From: Actinomycetes bacterium
GTDB lineage: Bacteria > Planctomycetota > Phycisphaerae > JAACET01
Reading direction: 5' to 3'
DNA: 64,000 nucleotides
Assembly: GCA_030614915.1 (NCBI GenBank)
Contig: JAUXAG010000001.1
Coordinates: 249,170-313,169, forward strand
In this document: positions 51,822-60,195 of the stretch, piece after piece
How positions within the stretch are numbered: position 1 is the first letter of the stretch
Layout: each line of letters begins with the position of its first letter
Position numbers and translations under genes: made by a program
The notes under the pieces: generated by a model
Told to the model about the DNA's origin: nothing
What the model saw: only the letters and a program-made list of their open reading frames with translations
Database searches by the model: none

Positions 51822-53543
51822 ATGGAAGCAATCTTCAAGATAATCGGCGGCCTGGGCTTCTTCATGTACGGGATGCACCTGCTGTCCGGCGGGTTGCGGA
51901 AGGTGGCTAGCCATCAACTGCGCCGAATACTGGGGGCTCTGACCAAGACACGTGTAAAGGGTCTGCTGATGGGGGCCCTGGTTACTGCGGTGGTGCAGTC
52001 CAGTAGCTTTACGACGGTAATGACGGTGGGGTTGGTCAACGCGGCCCTGTTGACACTCAAACAGGGCATCTGCGTGATTCTGGGGGCAAACATCGGCACG
52101 ACGGTAACGGCCTGGATCGTGGGGGCGGTCGGGGCGGCAGAGCACCTCAAGATCACCGACTATGCCCTTCCGGCAGTGGGGATAGGCTTTTTTCTGGCAT
52201 TTGTAGCCAAGAGGCAGAACATCAAGAACTGGGGATCCGTGCTGCTTGGCTTTGGAATGCTCTTCTACGGCATCGGTACTATGAAAGGGGCCTTTCCGGT
52301 CAGTACCGACGACATGAGCTCGTGGGCGTACGTGTTCTTCGAGAACTTCAGTCGACAACCACTGCTGGGGATTTTGGCCGGAGCTGCTTTGACCATGTTG
52401 CTGCAAAGCAGCAGCGTGACCATTATGATTGTTCAGGTTCTGGCCTTGAACAACCTGATCAGCTTTGAGGCGGCCCTAACGATTGTGCTGGGAGATAATA
52501 TCGGGACGACGATCACGGCCGAGATTGCCGCCACGCAGACCAATACTAACGGCAAGCGCGTAGCCCGGGCTCACACGCTGTTTAACGTTGTTGGGGTGGG
52601 GCTGCTTTTGCCGTTTTTGTACATTGGCAGGCCCGACTGTCTGTGGGGGCAACTGGTTTCGGCAGTATCGCCATCACAGAACGTGGGTGTGAAAATCGCC
52701 ATGGCCCACTTTCTGTTCAACACCATCAATGCGGTGGTGATCTTTTTGCCGGCGGTTTCGCTGCTGGAGCGGGCCAGCGTATTGCTGGTGCGTAGACGGG
52801 AAGGCGAACTGGAACTGGGCTCGGCCAGCCTGGAACGACATTTGCTGGCCACGCCGATGGTGGCCCTGGATCAGGTGCGGAAGGAGATCGTGCGGATGCT
52901 AACTATTGCCCGCTCGGCGATAGCTGATGCGGCGGAGGGTTTCTTTGAGAGCAAGGAGCGTCGAAGATTGGCCGATGCCCAGGCCAAAGAAGACGTTGTG
53001 GACAGCCTGCAGGCGGAGATTACTCAGTATCTGATCGAACTTTCCGAGCAGGGGCTAAACCCCGAGGAAGCGGAGCAACTGCCGGTGTTCATGCACACGG
53101 TAAACGACGTGGAGCGGGTGAGCGACCACGCGACTAATATTATTGAACTGGCCCAGAGGAAAGACGAACAGAGAATCAGCCTGTCGGAATATGCGCAAGG
53201 CGAGCTGCGAGAGATGCTCGAGCGAGTAGACCAGATGCTGGCGGAGGTATCTAAGGGGCTGGCAGAAAAGGATCGGAAGGCCGCCGAAAGGGCTCTGGAG
53301 ATAGAAGATTATTTGAACCGCAGACAAGTGGAGCTACAGAAAAACCATGTCAATCGTCTCAATGAGGGGACTTGTACGCTGCAGGCAGGATTGCTCTTTC
53401 TGGATTTTGTGGACAACATGGAGGAGATGGGGGATAAGCTGGCGAACATTGCCCAGGCGGTGATATCGGGTCTGCGGTGGGAGATGGCCGCCCCGCCGTC
53501 GCATCGGCCAGCCCAAAGCAGCAGCGGCGATCAGGAAAGATAG
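51822..53543 (+). CDS. Na/Pi cotransporter family protein with PhoU-like tail
   Basis: A 573-residue transporter of the NptA/YjbB family. The two inverted repeats carry QSSS motifs: VVQSSSFTTVMTVGLVNAAL and LLQSSSVTIMIVQVLALNNL, followed by GANIGTTVTAW and GDNIGTTITAE. About eight helices are followed from residue 340 or so by a cytoplasmic PhoU-like four-helix region (TVNDVERVSDHATNIIELAQ, DNMEEMGDKLANIAQ). It should move phosphate, in or out. No pst or pho regulator genes adjoin. The 3' end meets a 98-bp inverted-repeat element. Confidence 0.92.
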   Translation: MEAIFKIIGGLGFFMYGMHLLSGGLRKVASHQLRRILGALTKTRVKGLLMGALVTAVVQSSSFTTVMTVGLVNAALLTLKQGICVILGANIGTTVTAWIVGAVGAAEHLKITDYALPAVGIGFFLAFVAKRQNIKNWGSVLLGFGMLFYGIGTMKGAFPVSTDDMSSWAYVFFENFSRQPLLGILAGAALTMLLQSSSVTIMIVQVLALNNLISFEAALTIVLGDNIGTTITAEIAATQTNTNGKRVARAHTLFNVVGVGLLLPFLYIGRPDCLWGQLVSAVSPSQNVGVKIAMAHFLFNTINAVVIFLPAVSLLERASVLLVRRREGELELGSASLERHLLATPMVALDQVRKEIVRMLTIARSAIADAAEGFFESKERRRLADAQAKEDVVDSLQAEITQYLIELSEQGLNPEEAEQLPVFMHTVNDVERVSDHATNIIELAQRKDEQRISLSEYAQGELREMLERVDQMLAEVSKGLAEKDRKAAERALEIEDYLNRRQVELQKNHVNRLNEGTCTLQAGLLFLDFVDNMEEMGDKLANIAQAVISGLRWEMAAPPSHRPAQSSSGDQER

Positions 53544-53640
53544 AAGCCATCCCAAAACCCCAATTTCTGCTGCGAACGGCCCTTTTCACGTTAGTGAAAT
53601 TGCTCGTTCTCGCCACGAAAGCAGGTTTTGGGATGACTTC
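53543..53640. repeat. 98-bp palindromic element between convergent stops
   Basis: GAAGCCATCCCAAAACC (53543-53559) and GGTTTTGGGATGACTTC (53624-53640) are inverted repeats of 17 bp with one mismatch. A nested TTTCACGTTAGTGAAA hairpin lies inside. The element fills exactly the gap between the stop codons of the Na/Pi transporter and the debranching enzyme. It could be a bidirectional terminator or a small MITE-like element. Confidence 0.65.
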
Positions 53641-55622
53641 TAGGAAAATATCAGGGCGTGGGCTCGGAGCAACTCGGCAACGCTCCAGGCCTGAGCGATA
53701 CATCCGCGGGGTGTGTGGGGGGGATCACCATCGAAAATCTCAGAGATGAATCCGACACCGGCCTTGTCCAGGTGATCGAAGAGCGGCTGGATCATCTGCT
53801 TGGCCTGCTGCCTGGCCTGGAGGGAAAAGTGGTGGACATTCAGGTAGGCCTCGACGAAGGGTCCAATCAGCCAGGCCCAGACGGTGCCCTGATGATAGGC
53901 GCTGTCCCGGCTGAAAGGGTCTGCGTCGCAGGAGCAACGGTATTGGTAGTTTTCGCGGTCCAGACTGCGCAGGCCGAAGGGAGTTAGTAAATGCCGTTGG
54001 ACCACCTCGACGACAGATTTCTGCTGCCCAGCAGTCAGGGGCGAACAGGGCAAGGAGACGGCGAAGATCTGATTGGGCCTAAGATCGGCATTTGGCTGGC
54101 CGTTGGCGATGAAATCATAAAGGTATTCTCCGTGGGGGTTCCAGAATTCCGTTTGCAGGGCCAATGCGGCCTTATCGGCCAAGGCCGAATATCGCCCGGC
54201 ACGGTCCGGATCGTCGCCGGCCAGACGCTCTGCCATTCGGCGCAGGACGCTGTGCCATAGGGCGTTGACTTCCACGGCGGCGCCGGGCCGAGGGGTAAAG
54301 CACTGCCCGTTACACTGAGTATCCATCCAGGTAAGCTGGGTATTTTGGTCGCCACAGACAATCAAGCCGCGTTGGTCGGCGTGAATCCCAAAGCGAGTGC
54401 CCGTTTCGTAGGCGTCGAGTATTTTGCAAACGGCCGGTGCCAGCAGCTTCTTCCAGGTGTCGGCGTCATTGGTAGCCTGGAGATACAAATCGGCAGCGTG
54501 CACAAACCACAGGGAAGCATCGACACTGTTGTAGGCAGGTTTGGAGTCGTAGTCATCGAAGCAATTGGGAATCATCCCCTCGCTCAAGGCGGCGGCGAAG
54601 GTTTCGAAGACCTCCCGAGCCAGAGCGAATCGCCGATTTAGCAACAATAAGCCGGGCAGGGATATGAAGGCGTCTCGGCCCCAGTCTCCGAACCAATGGA
54701 AGCCGGCCAAGATCGTGGCCCGGGGGCCTCGGTCGGCTAGCGAACGGCGGGCTATAAAAGCATCAGCGGATTGGAACAGGCGTCGGACGGCGGGCTCGTC
54801 GGCTGATACGTGCTGGGCTGAGGTCTGGTCGGACTTTTCGGGCAGCTCTGCATCGGGATGTTCGTCCAACGAAGCGATAAAGACGACCTCAGCGCCAGCG
54901 GAGCCGGAGACAACGAAATCACCGGGAACGAAAAGGTCCTCAAAACAATCCTGACCTCGCTGGGCTTCTTTGCGGTAGTGAAACTTATACCACCAGTGGG
55001 CAGCGGGCTGGAACTTGCTGCCGGGTGAGCGCATATACAGTGTGGGGGTATCGGTCAGGCGGTCGTGCACCGAAATCTGCTCACCGGAACCTTCGATTAC
55101 CATTTGATCGTCAATGAAGAAGCTGCGCAGGGAGTGAAAATCGCGCAGGGCAACAAAGGGCCGCAAGGCCAGTTGCCAAGGTGTTTGTCCCGGCTCGATA
55201 CGGTAGCGAACCACGAGAGTATCTTGGCCAGGTAGGAGGGAAATGGTTTTTTCGATTCGGGTCTGGTCAATCTGGTAGAGCATGTGGACGGCTGAATCGA
55301 CCTGCACGGTGCGCAAATAATTGAAGCCCTGAGGATGGAAGGCGTCGGCAAATTCCCAGGCGAAGAGTTCAAAAGACTCACCGGCAATAGTGAGTGTTTC
55401 ACCCAGTCCGGCGAGCATATTTATCCTGGCCAGAGGGGGTCTGGCGGCGGCGATCAACAGGCCGTGATAACGGCGGGTATTGATTCCGGCGATGGTGGCC
55501 GAGCTATACGAGCCGGTGCCGTTGGTCAGCAGCCACTCGGTGCCGAGCAAGCTGTCGATGGGCTGATCCGGGTCTGTGGTGGCCAGGAAAGCGTCGGACT
55601 GCTGTATAGATGTATCGGTCAT
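53640..55622 (-). CDS. Glycogen debranching enzyme (amylo-alpha-1,6-glucosidase)
   Basis: A 660-residue protein with the bacterial/archaeal debranching N-terminal domain (GTEWLLTNGTGSYSSATIAG, NTRRYHGLLIAAARPP) and a C-terminal (alpha/alpha)6 glucosidase domain of GH133 type: GFHWFGDWGRDAFISLPGLL, LIVCGDQNTQLTWMDTQCNG, YHQGTVWAWLIGPFVEAYLN and FISEIFDGDPPHTPRGCIAQ with the catalytic acids. It probably removes branch points from storage polysaccharide. No other glycogen gene is in the window. The start giving MTDTSIQQSDAFLATTDP is used. Confidence 0.9.
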   Translation of the reverse strand: MTDTSIQQSDAFLATTDPDQPIDSLLGTEWLLTNGTGSYSSATIAGINTRRYHGLLIAAARPPLARINMLAGLGETLTIAGESFELFAWEFADAFHPQGFNYLRTVQVDSAVHMLYQIDQTRIEKTISLLPGQDTLVVRYRIEPGQTPWQLALRPFVALRDFHSLRSFFIDDQMVIEGSGEQISVHDRLTDTPTLYMRSPGSKFQPAAHWWYKFHYRKEAQRGQDCFEDLFVPGDFVVSGSAGAEVVFIASLDEHPDAELPEKSDQTSAQHVSADEPAVRRLFQSADAFIARRSLADRGPRATILAGFHWFGDWGRDAFISLPGLLLLNRRFALAREVFETFAAALSEGMIPNCFDDYDSKPAYNSVDASLWFVHAADLYLQATNDADTWKKLLAPAVCKILDAYETGTRFGIHADQRGLIVCGDQNTQLTWMDTQCNGQCFTPRPGAAVEVNALWHSVLRRMAERLAGDDPDRAGRYSALADKAALALQTEFWNPHGEYLYDFIANGQPNADLRPNQIFAVSLPCSPLTAGQQKSVVEVVQRHLLTPFGLRSLDRENYQYRCSCDADPFSRDSAYHQGTVWAWLIGPFVEAYLNVHHFSLQARQQAKQMIQPLFDHLDKAGVGFISEIFDGDPPHTPRGCIAQAWSVAELLRAHALIFS

Positions 55623-55790
55623 AGGCAAGATTTTACGCTGGGCGGGCCGACGGCTCAAGCGTCAAAATCAGGGCTATGGGGGGGCTGACGATTGCTTGAC
55701 AACAAGCGGCCAATAACCGAACATAGTGGCGACCTGGTCGTGCAAAGAGATTTGCTGATTTACGGCCAAGCAGACAAAAGGGAGTGGCAA

Positions 55791-56270
55791 ATGAGTAATT
55801 TGCGAAAGGTTCAGCAGCGATTCATTTTGGCGGTTATGGGCGTAGTTCTGATAGGGCTGGGGGCGGGGTGTGCCCCGACAGCTTCGACGGAACCTCTTGA
55901 CAGCCAAGTGGCCGGCGCGCCCTCCGATCAGGCTCCACTTGCTGCGCACAAGATTACAGCGGTTTCGGACCTGCCGGTACCGGCCAAGATGAAGATTAAG
56001 AAAGGTGAGTCGTACAGCTACGAGGGGGCCGGCAGCAGAACGATCGACTACACCTACACGGGCCGGGTGAATATTCGTCGGGTACACCGCTTTTACCGCG
56101 AGCAAATGCCCCTGAACCGTTGGCAATTACTCACTGACAATGACATTCGCGGGGTCTATTGGCTGACTTTCCAAAAGAACAGAGAACTCTGTACGGTGAT
56201 CATCCGTAAGAGCATGATTTTCTGGACTGAGGTGCGACTTCTTATTCAACAACCCGAAATAAACAGATAA
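55791..56270 (+). CDS. Predicted lipoprotein, paralogue of the one at 10.5 kb
   Basis: A 159-residue lipoprotein: signal MGVVLIGLGAGC, a variable spacer, then LPVPAKMKIKKGESYSYEG, a DYTYTGRVNIRRVHRFYREQ segment and MPLNRWQLLTDNDIRGVYWL. It matches the protein at 10494-10967 in domain order, length and key positions (RRFYLDNMPVHGWELTN against HRFYREQMPLNRWQLLT). The family resembles short periplasmic proteins of unknown function. GGGAG precedes the ATG. It lies 46 bp upstream of the M20 peptidase. Confidence 0.75.
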   Translation: MSNLRKVQQRFILAVMGVVLIGLGAGCAPTASTEPLDSQVAGAPSDQAPLAAHKITAVSDLPVPAKMKIKKGESYSYEGAGSRTIDYTYTGRVNIRRVHRFYREQMPLNRWQLLTDNDIRGVYWLTFQKNRELCTVIIRKSMIFWTEVRLLIQQPEINR

Positions 56271-56316
56271 AGCTGGGCGAATATAATTTGCGTAATCTGG
56301 GGCTGGAGGCTGCTTC

Positions 56317-57687
56317 ATGTCCGAAGTGATTGATTATCTAAATACCAAGCAGGAGCGGGCCAGGCAGGAACTTTTCGAACTACTGCGGATTCCGTCGATA
56401 AGCACGCAAGTCGAACACGCTGGCGATATGCTGCGGGCGGGGCAATGGCTGCAGTCACGACTGGGCCAAATGGGTCTGGCAGCAGAAATAATCAAGACAG
56501 AAAAACACCCCATTGTATTCGCCCAGAGTAAAAAGCAGGCGGGCAAGCCCACGGTGCTGATCTACGGTCATTACGACGTGCAGCCGCCGGATCCGCTGGC
56601 GGAGTGGGAAAGCGAACCGTTTGAGCCGAGCATCCGTAATGGGGCTATTTTTGCCCGGGGGGCCAGCGATGATAAGGGGCAATTGATGTGCCACGTGGCG
56701 GCCGTGCAGGCCTGGATGGCCACGAAGGGTGAGCTGCCGGTGAATGTGAAGTTTGTGGTGGAAGGGGAGGAAGAGGTCAGCGGGGATAGTCTGGCCAAGC
56801 TGGTGCGGTCGGATAAGGCCCGGCTGGGGGCGGACTACGTGGTGATATCCGACAGCTCGCAGTTAGGGCCGGGCGCTCCGGCGATTACCTACGGCCTGCG
56901 GGGGCTGGTGTATATGGAGGTAATCCTCAGCGGTCCAAGCCAGGACCTACATTCGGGTCAATACGGCGGGGCGGTGGCCAATCCAGCCAACGTGCTGAGC
57001 AGGCTTATCGGCGGCCTGCATGACGAGCAGGGACACGTAATGCTGGAAGGTTTTTACGAGGGGGTCAAGCCAATCGATATCCAAGAGCGCAAGGCCCTGG
57101 CCCAGTTGGGCTGTGAGGATGATAAGATTAAAAAGATAATCGGAGTTCAAGCCCTCAGCGGAGAGGAGGGATACTCGAATCGGGAGCGGATGTGGGCCCG
57201 TCCGACACTCGATGTGAACGGTTTGGTGGCCGGCTATATCGAACCAGGAGCCAAGACGATAATTCCGGCCAAGGCGTCGGCTAAGATATCGATGCGCCTG
57301 GTGGACAGGCAGAACCCCCAGGCGATAACGGAGTCGTTCAAGAAGTACTTCAGGGAGCGGGCCGGGTCCGGCGTGAGTGTGGAATTTATCGAGCACGGTT
57401 CGGCTAAGGCTGTGCTGATCGAAAAGTCCGGCCCGGGTATCCAAGCGGCCAAGCGGGCTGTGGAAAAGGGTTTTTCAGCGCCGGTGTCCTTCGTACGAAC
57501 TGGGGGCAGTATTCCGATCGTGAGCCTGCTGGCTGAGGAAGTGAGCGGGGAGATATTACTCGTGGGGTTCTCGCAGCCGGACGACAACGCTCATGGGCCT
57601 AATGAGAAGTTCCGACTCGAAGACTATCATAAGGGTCAGTTGGCAGCAGCGTACCTGCTGAGGGAGCTGGGCGGAGCCGAAATCTGA
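56317..57687 (+). CDS. M20-family metallopeptidase (dipeptidase)
   Basis: A 456-residue dizinc peptidase of the M20 family, cytosolic dipeptidase type. Metal and catalytic positions are clear: VLIYGHYDVQPPDPLAEWES (His, Asp), GASDDKGQLMCHVAAVQAW, FVVEGEEEVSGDSL (Glu-Glu), VISDSSQLGPGAPAITYGLR, the dimerisation domain with HSGQYGGAVANPANVLSRLI, and the C-terminal NAHGPNEKFRLEDYHKG with the last His. It should cleave dipeptides or N-acyl amino acids. GGAGG stands seven bases before the ATG. Confidence 0.92.
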   Translation: MSEVIDYLNTKQERARQELFELLRIPSISTQVEHAGDMLRAGQWLQSRLGQMGLAAEIIKTEKHPIVFAQSKKQAGKPTVLIYGHYDVQPPDPLAEWESEPFEPSIRNGAIFARGASDDKGQLMCHVAAVQAWMATKGELPVNVKFVVEGEEEVSGDSLAKLVRSDKARLGADYVVISDSSQLGPGAPAITYGLRGLVYMEVILSGPSQDLHSGQYGGAVANPANVLSRLIGGLHDEQGHVMLEGFYEGVKPIDIQERKALAQLGCEDDKIKKIIGVQALSGEEGYSNRERMWARPTLDVNGLVAGYIEPGAKTIIPAKASAKISMRLVDRQNPQAITESFKKYFRERAGSGVSVEFIEHGSAKAVLIEKSGPGIQAAKRAVEKGFSAPVSFVRTGGSIPIVSLLAEEVSGEILLVGFSQPDDNAHGPNEKFRLEDYHKGQLAAAYLLRELGGAEI

Positions 57688-57806
57688 GTGTAAGTTGTGC
57701 TATAGTAGAGTCTTATATCAGGGGCCGTGCGGGGGTTTCCGGCGGGCGCATTTTGATACAATAATTGCAGTTTTTGCTGCGTCTATGTTAGTGGGTGTGA
57801 GGCCGG

Positions 57807-58343
57807 ATGAAGAATAAGACGTCCAATAATAATCCGGGCTCTGCATCGTGTGATCCGGCTGAGCTGTTCAGGACACTCGGAACGTCTGTGTATGGTTACG
57901 CGATGAGTGTGCTGGGCAAAGCAGCCGAGGCCGAGGAAGTTTTGAGCGAAACGTTTTTGCGGGTATGCAAAAACAAGGAGCAATATAGTAGTCGGGGCAG
58001 TATCAGAGCCTGGGTGTTTAGTATAGCCCACCGGCTTTGCATGGATGTCCTGCGAGACAGGGCGAAGTCGGCAAAGCCGGTGAGCTTGCCCGAGCAGTTG
58101 GCCTCGGCTGATCCGCCGCCAACAGTTCCAATCGAGAAGCAGGAACGGCAGGCAATTATAACGGAGGCCATTGAGAGGCTTTCTGCTGAACAAAAGGAAG
58201 TGGTTATGCTTAAGATGTATGGGGGTTTGACCTTTCGGGAAATCAGCGAGACGCTGGGTATACCGCTAAACACGGCCCTGGGGAGAATGCACCAGGGGCT
58301 CAAGCGGCTGGGCAGGGATCCAAATCTGGCTAAGGCACTCTAA
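57807..58343 (+). CDS. ECF-type RNA polymerase sigma factor
   Basis: A 178-residue sigma factor: region 2 (AELFRTLGTSVYGYAMSVLG, then KAAEAEEVLSETFLRV and SSRGSIRAWVFSIAHRLCMD) and region 4 (IERLSAEQKEVVMLKMYGGL, then TFREISETLGIPLNTALGRM). It forms a pair with the zinc-finger anti-sigma 110 bp downstream. The last codons and stop lie within the left arm of a 23-bp perfect inverted repeat, which would make the transcript fold strongly between the two genes. Confidence 0.93.
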   Translation: MKNKTSNNNPGSASCDPAELFRTLGTSVYGYAMSVLGKAAEAEEVLSETFLRVCKNKEQYSSRGSIRAWVFSIAHRLCMDVLRDRAKSAKPVSLPEQLASADPPPTVPIEKQERQAIITEAIERLSAEQKEVVMLKMYGGLTFREISETLGIPLNTALGRMHQGLKRLGRDPNLAKAL

Positions 58344-58434
58344 CAAGACCTGACGGGAGCCGCGTTGTGAGACAAATCGGATGGATGCAAGGAAGAACGA
58401 CGGCGGGGCCGCGTCAGGTCTTGTTAGAGTGCCT
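58333..58434 (+). repeat. 23-bp perfect inverted repeat between sigma and anti-sigma genes
   Basis: Left arm 58333-58355 begins AGGCACTCTAACAAG and ends CTGACG; right arm 58412-58434 is its exact reverse complement. The 56-bp spacer is GC-rich. The left arm covers the sigma factor's stop codon. No T run follows, so it is not a simple terminator; it may work as an RNA hairpin that lowers anti-sigma expression, or it may be a duplication scar. Confidence 0.9.
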
Positions 58435-58453
58435 AAGATAGGAAGAACAGAAA

Positions 58454-59056
58454 ATGGACTGTGAACGCGAACACGAATGCTTGCTGTACCTTTGGGGCGA
58501 AATGGAGCAGAGCGAGCGAGCAGCTTTCGGCCTGCACCTGGAGAAGTGCCCGGCGTGTAAGGGGCAAGTCGAGCAATTGGAGCCGTTGGTGCGGTCGATG
58601 CGAGTCATGGAGGTCGAAGAGCTGCCGGAGGAAGTGGCCCGGCGTGTAAGCGGTCGGCTTGCTGAGGCCGGCGAAAGTCGGCCGAGGGCAGTGCGGTTTC
58701 GGACGCAGAGAGTGCTGGCTGCGGCAGCGTCAATCGTGTTGGTGGTGGGGGTTGGTATTCTGTGGCTGAACACACTGAACAAGTCGCCAGGGCCCGGAGG
58801 AGCCGGCCCTGAGCGAGTGGAAAGGACAGAGCCGCCGCTCAGCGATGACGATTATGTGGAGGCACTGGCTCTGGTCTTAATAAGCGAACCTGCCGATGCG
58901 GACGATATCCTGACCGAAGCAATTGAGGATGTGGCTTATCAGATAGCCGAACTATCGCAGGAGATTGAGGAGGACTTCGGGCCAATCGAGCCAAGCAAGA
59001 GCGGGCCCGATGAACAAGGGTCTAATCCTGCGGCTGGGAAGGTCAGGATGGCATAG
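58454..59056 (+). CDS. Zinc-finger anti-sigma factor
   Basis: A 200-residue membrane protein with an N-terminal ZAS domain: ERAAFGLHLEKCPACKGQVE gives the H-x3-C-x2-C motif (His28, Cys32, Cys35). One transmembrane helix follows (VLAAAASIVLVVGVGILWL, about 90-108), then an acidic periplasmic part (DDDYVEALALVLISEPADAD) without known domain. It should hold the preceding ECF sigma factor inactive at the membrane. Confidence 0.9.
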   Translation: MDCEREHECLLYLWGEMEQSERAAFGLHLEKCPACKGQVEQLEPLVRSMRVMEVEELPEEVARRVSGRLAEAGESRPRAVRFRTQRVLAAAASIVLVVGVGILWLNTLNKSPGPGGAGPERVERTEPPLSDDDYVEALALVLISEPADADDILTEAIEDVAYQIAELSQEIEEDFGPIEPSKSGPDEQGSNPAAGKVRMA

Positions 59057-59112
59057 GCCCGGGCGGAAAAAATGGCCTGGTGGATTGAGTTTTATGTGAA
59101 AGGAGCAAGAAC

Positions 59113-60129
59113 ATGAAAAAGCTAATAGCGAGTCTATTGTTGGTAGTGCTAGTTGTTCCGAGTCTGGCCTGGGCCGAGCAGGGCAAGCAGCCGCAGCGGC
59201 GCCGGCAGCAAAAGGACGCCCCTGGTAGAGGTGGGATGAAGCTGGAGCAGGTTGGAGGCAAGATTGTGTCGCTGTCGGCAAACACGGTGACCATTGCCAA
59301 AGCGGCGCAAACAGAAGATGACAAAGCCAAGGTTCAGCAGGTGAAGGTGCGGACAGCGGACAAGCCGGAGTTGCGAGGCTTACTGGCTAAGGGACTTGGG
59401 CAGAAAGCTCAACTGCTTTGCAAGAAAACGGACAAGGGGGCCTGGGTCCTGGTGAGGATAAAAAGCATCGAGGGTGTGGAGGTTGCAGAGCAAGGGCGCC
59501 GATGGCCGGGGATGAGGGACAGGATGCGTCAGAGAGGCAAGGAACTAAGCCCCGAGCAGCGCGAAAAGATGAGGGAACGGTTCAAGACGATGGGCGCGCA
59601 CCTCCGGAAGAACCCGGAACTGCGGAAGAAGCTGAGGGAATTGGCCGAGAAGGACCCCGAGGCTTTTCGGCGTCGGATTCGGCAGATTCACGAACAGGGG
59701 CCAGGGCGTCCGGATAGGATGAGGCCTCGCTGGGAGCCACGCGGGCCGATGCCGCAGGCGGATAGGCGGCGGCCAGGTGAGCCGATGCCCCCGCTGGGGC
59801 TGGGAATGAGCCCAATGGGGGTATCTCGACGTCGGGCTTCAGCCGAGAGCGCGGAAATCCGCAAGCTGGAACAGCAGAGCCAGGAATTGGGCAAACGGTA
59901 CCGGCAAGCCAAGGGCCGAGATAAAGAAAAGCTGGGGGAGAAACTTCGGAAAACTCTTACAGAGGTCTTTGAGCTAAAGGTTCAAACGCAGGGCAAACAA
60001 GTCCAGCGTCTGGAAAGGCAACTGGAGAAGCTGCGCGGCCAACTGGAAAAACGCGAGCGGAATCGCGAGGCCATAATTGAAAAGCGTTTCACAAAGTTGA
60101 CCAGGCAAGAGGAGGAGCTATCCTGGTAA
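59113..60129 (+). CDS. Exported, highly charged protein of unknown function
   Basis: A 338-residue protein with a signal peptide (LIASLLLVVLVVPSLAWA) and a mature part rich in Arg, Lys, Glu and Gln. After a small beta domain (GGKIVSLSANTVTIAKAAQT, resembling DUF5666/KOW-like strands), there are long helices, for example LSPEQREKMRERFKTMGAHL, and a Pro/Arg/Met-rich linker. The C-terminus is a coiled coil (VQRLERQLEKLRGQLEKRER). This reminds one of CpxP/Spy-like periplasmic helical proteins, but there is no clear LTxxQ motif. Third gene of the sigma/anti-sigma cluster, so a likely target of that sigma factor. Confidence 0.7.
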   Translation: MKKLIASLLLVVLVVPSLAWAEQGKQPQRRRQQKDAPGRGGMKLEQVGGKIVSLSANTVTIAKAAQTEDDKAKVQQVKVRTADKPELRGLLAKGLGQKAQLLCKKTDKGAWVLVRIKSIEGVEVAEQGRRWPGMRDRMRQRGKELSPEQREKMRERFKTMGAHLRKNPELRKKLRELAEKDPEAFRRRIRQIHEQGPGRPDRMRPRWEPRGPMPQADRRRPGEPMPPLGLGMSPMGVSRRRASAESAEIRKLEQQSQELGKRYRQAKGRDKEKLGEKLRKTLTEVFELKVQTQGKQVQRLERQLEKLRGQLEKRERNREAIIEKRFTKLTRQEEELSW

Positions 60130-60150
60130 TGCCAACTCGCCGCTAAGAAA

Positions 60151-60186
60151 AAAGAGCTACCCGAGGCAGAACTCCGGTAGCTCTTT
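60151..60186. terminator. Bidirectional intrinsic terminator
   Basis: AAAGAGCTACC (60151-60161) and GGTAGCTCTTT (60176-60186) form a perfect 11-bp stem with a 14-base loop, with A-rich sequence before and T-rich after. It lies between two convergent genes (stops at 60129 and 60196) and can act in both directions. Confidence 0.9.
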
Positions 60187-60195
60187 CCTTATCGA

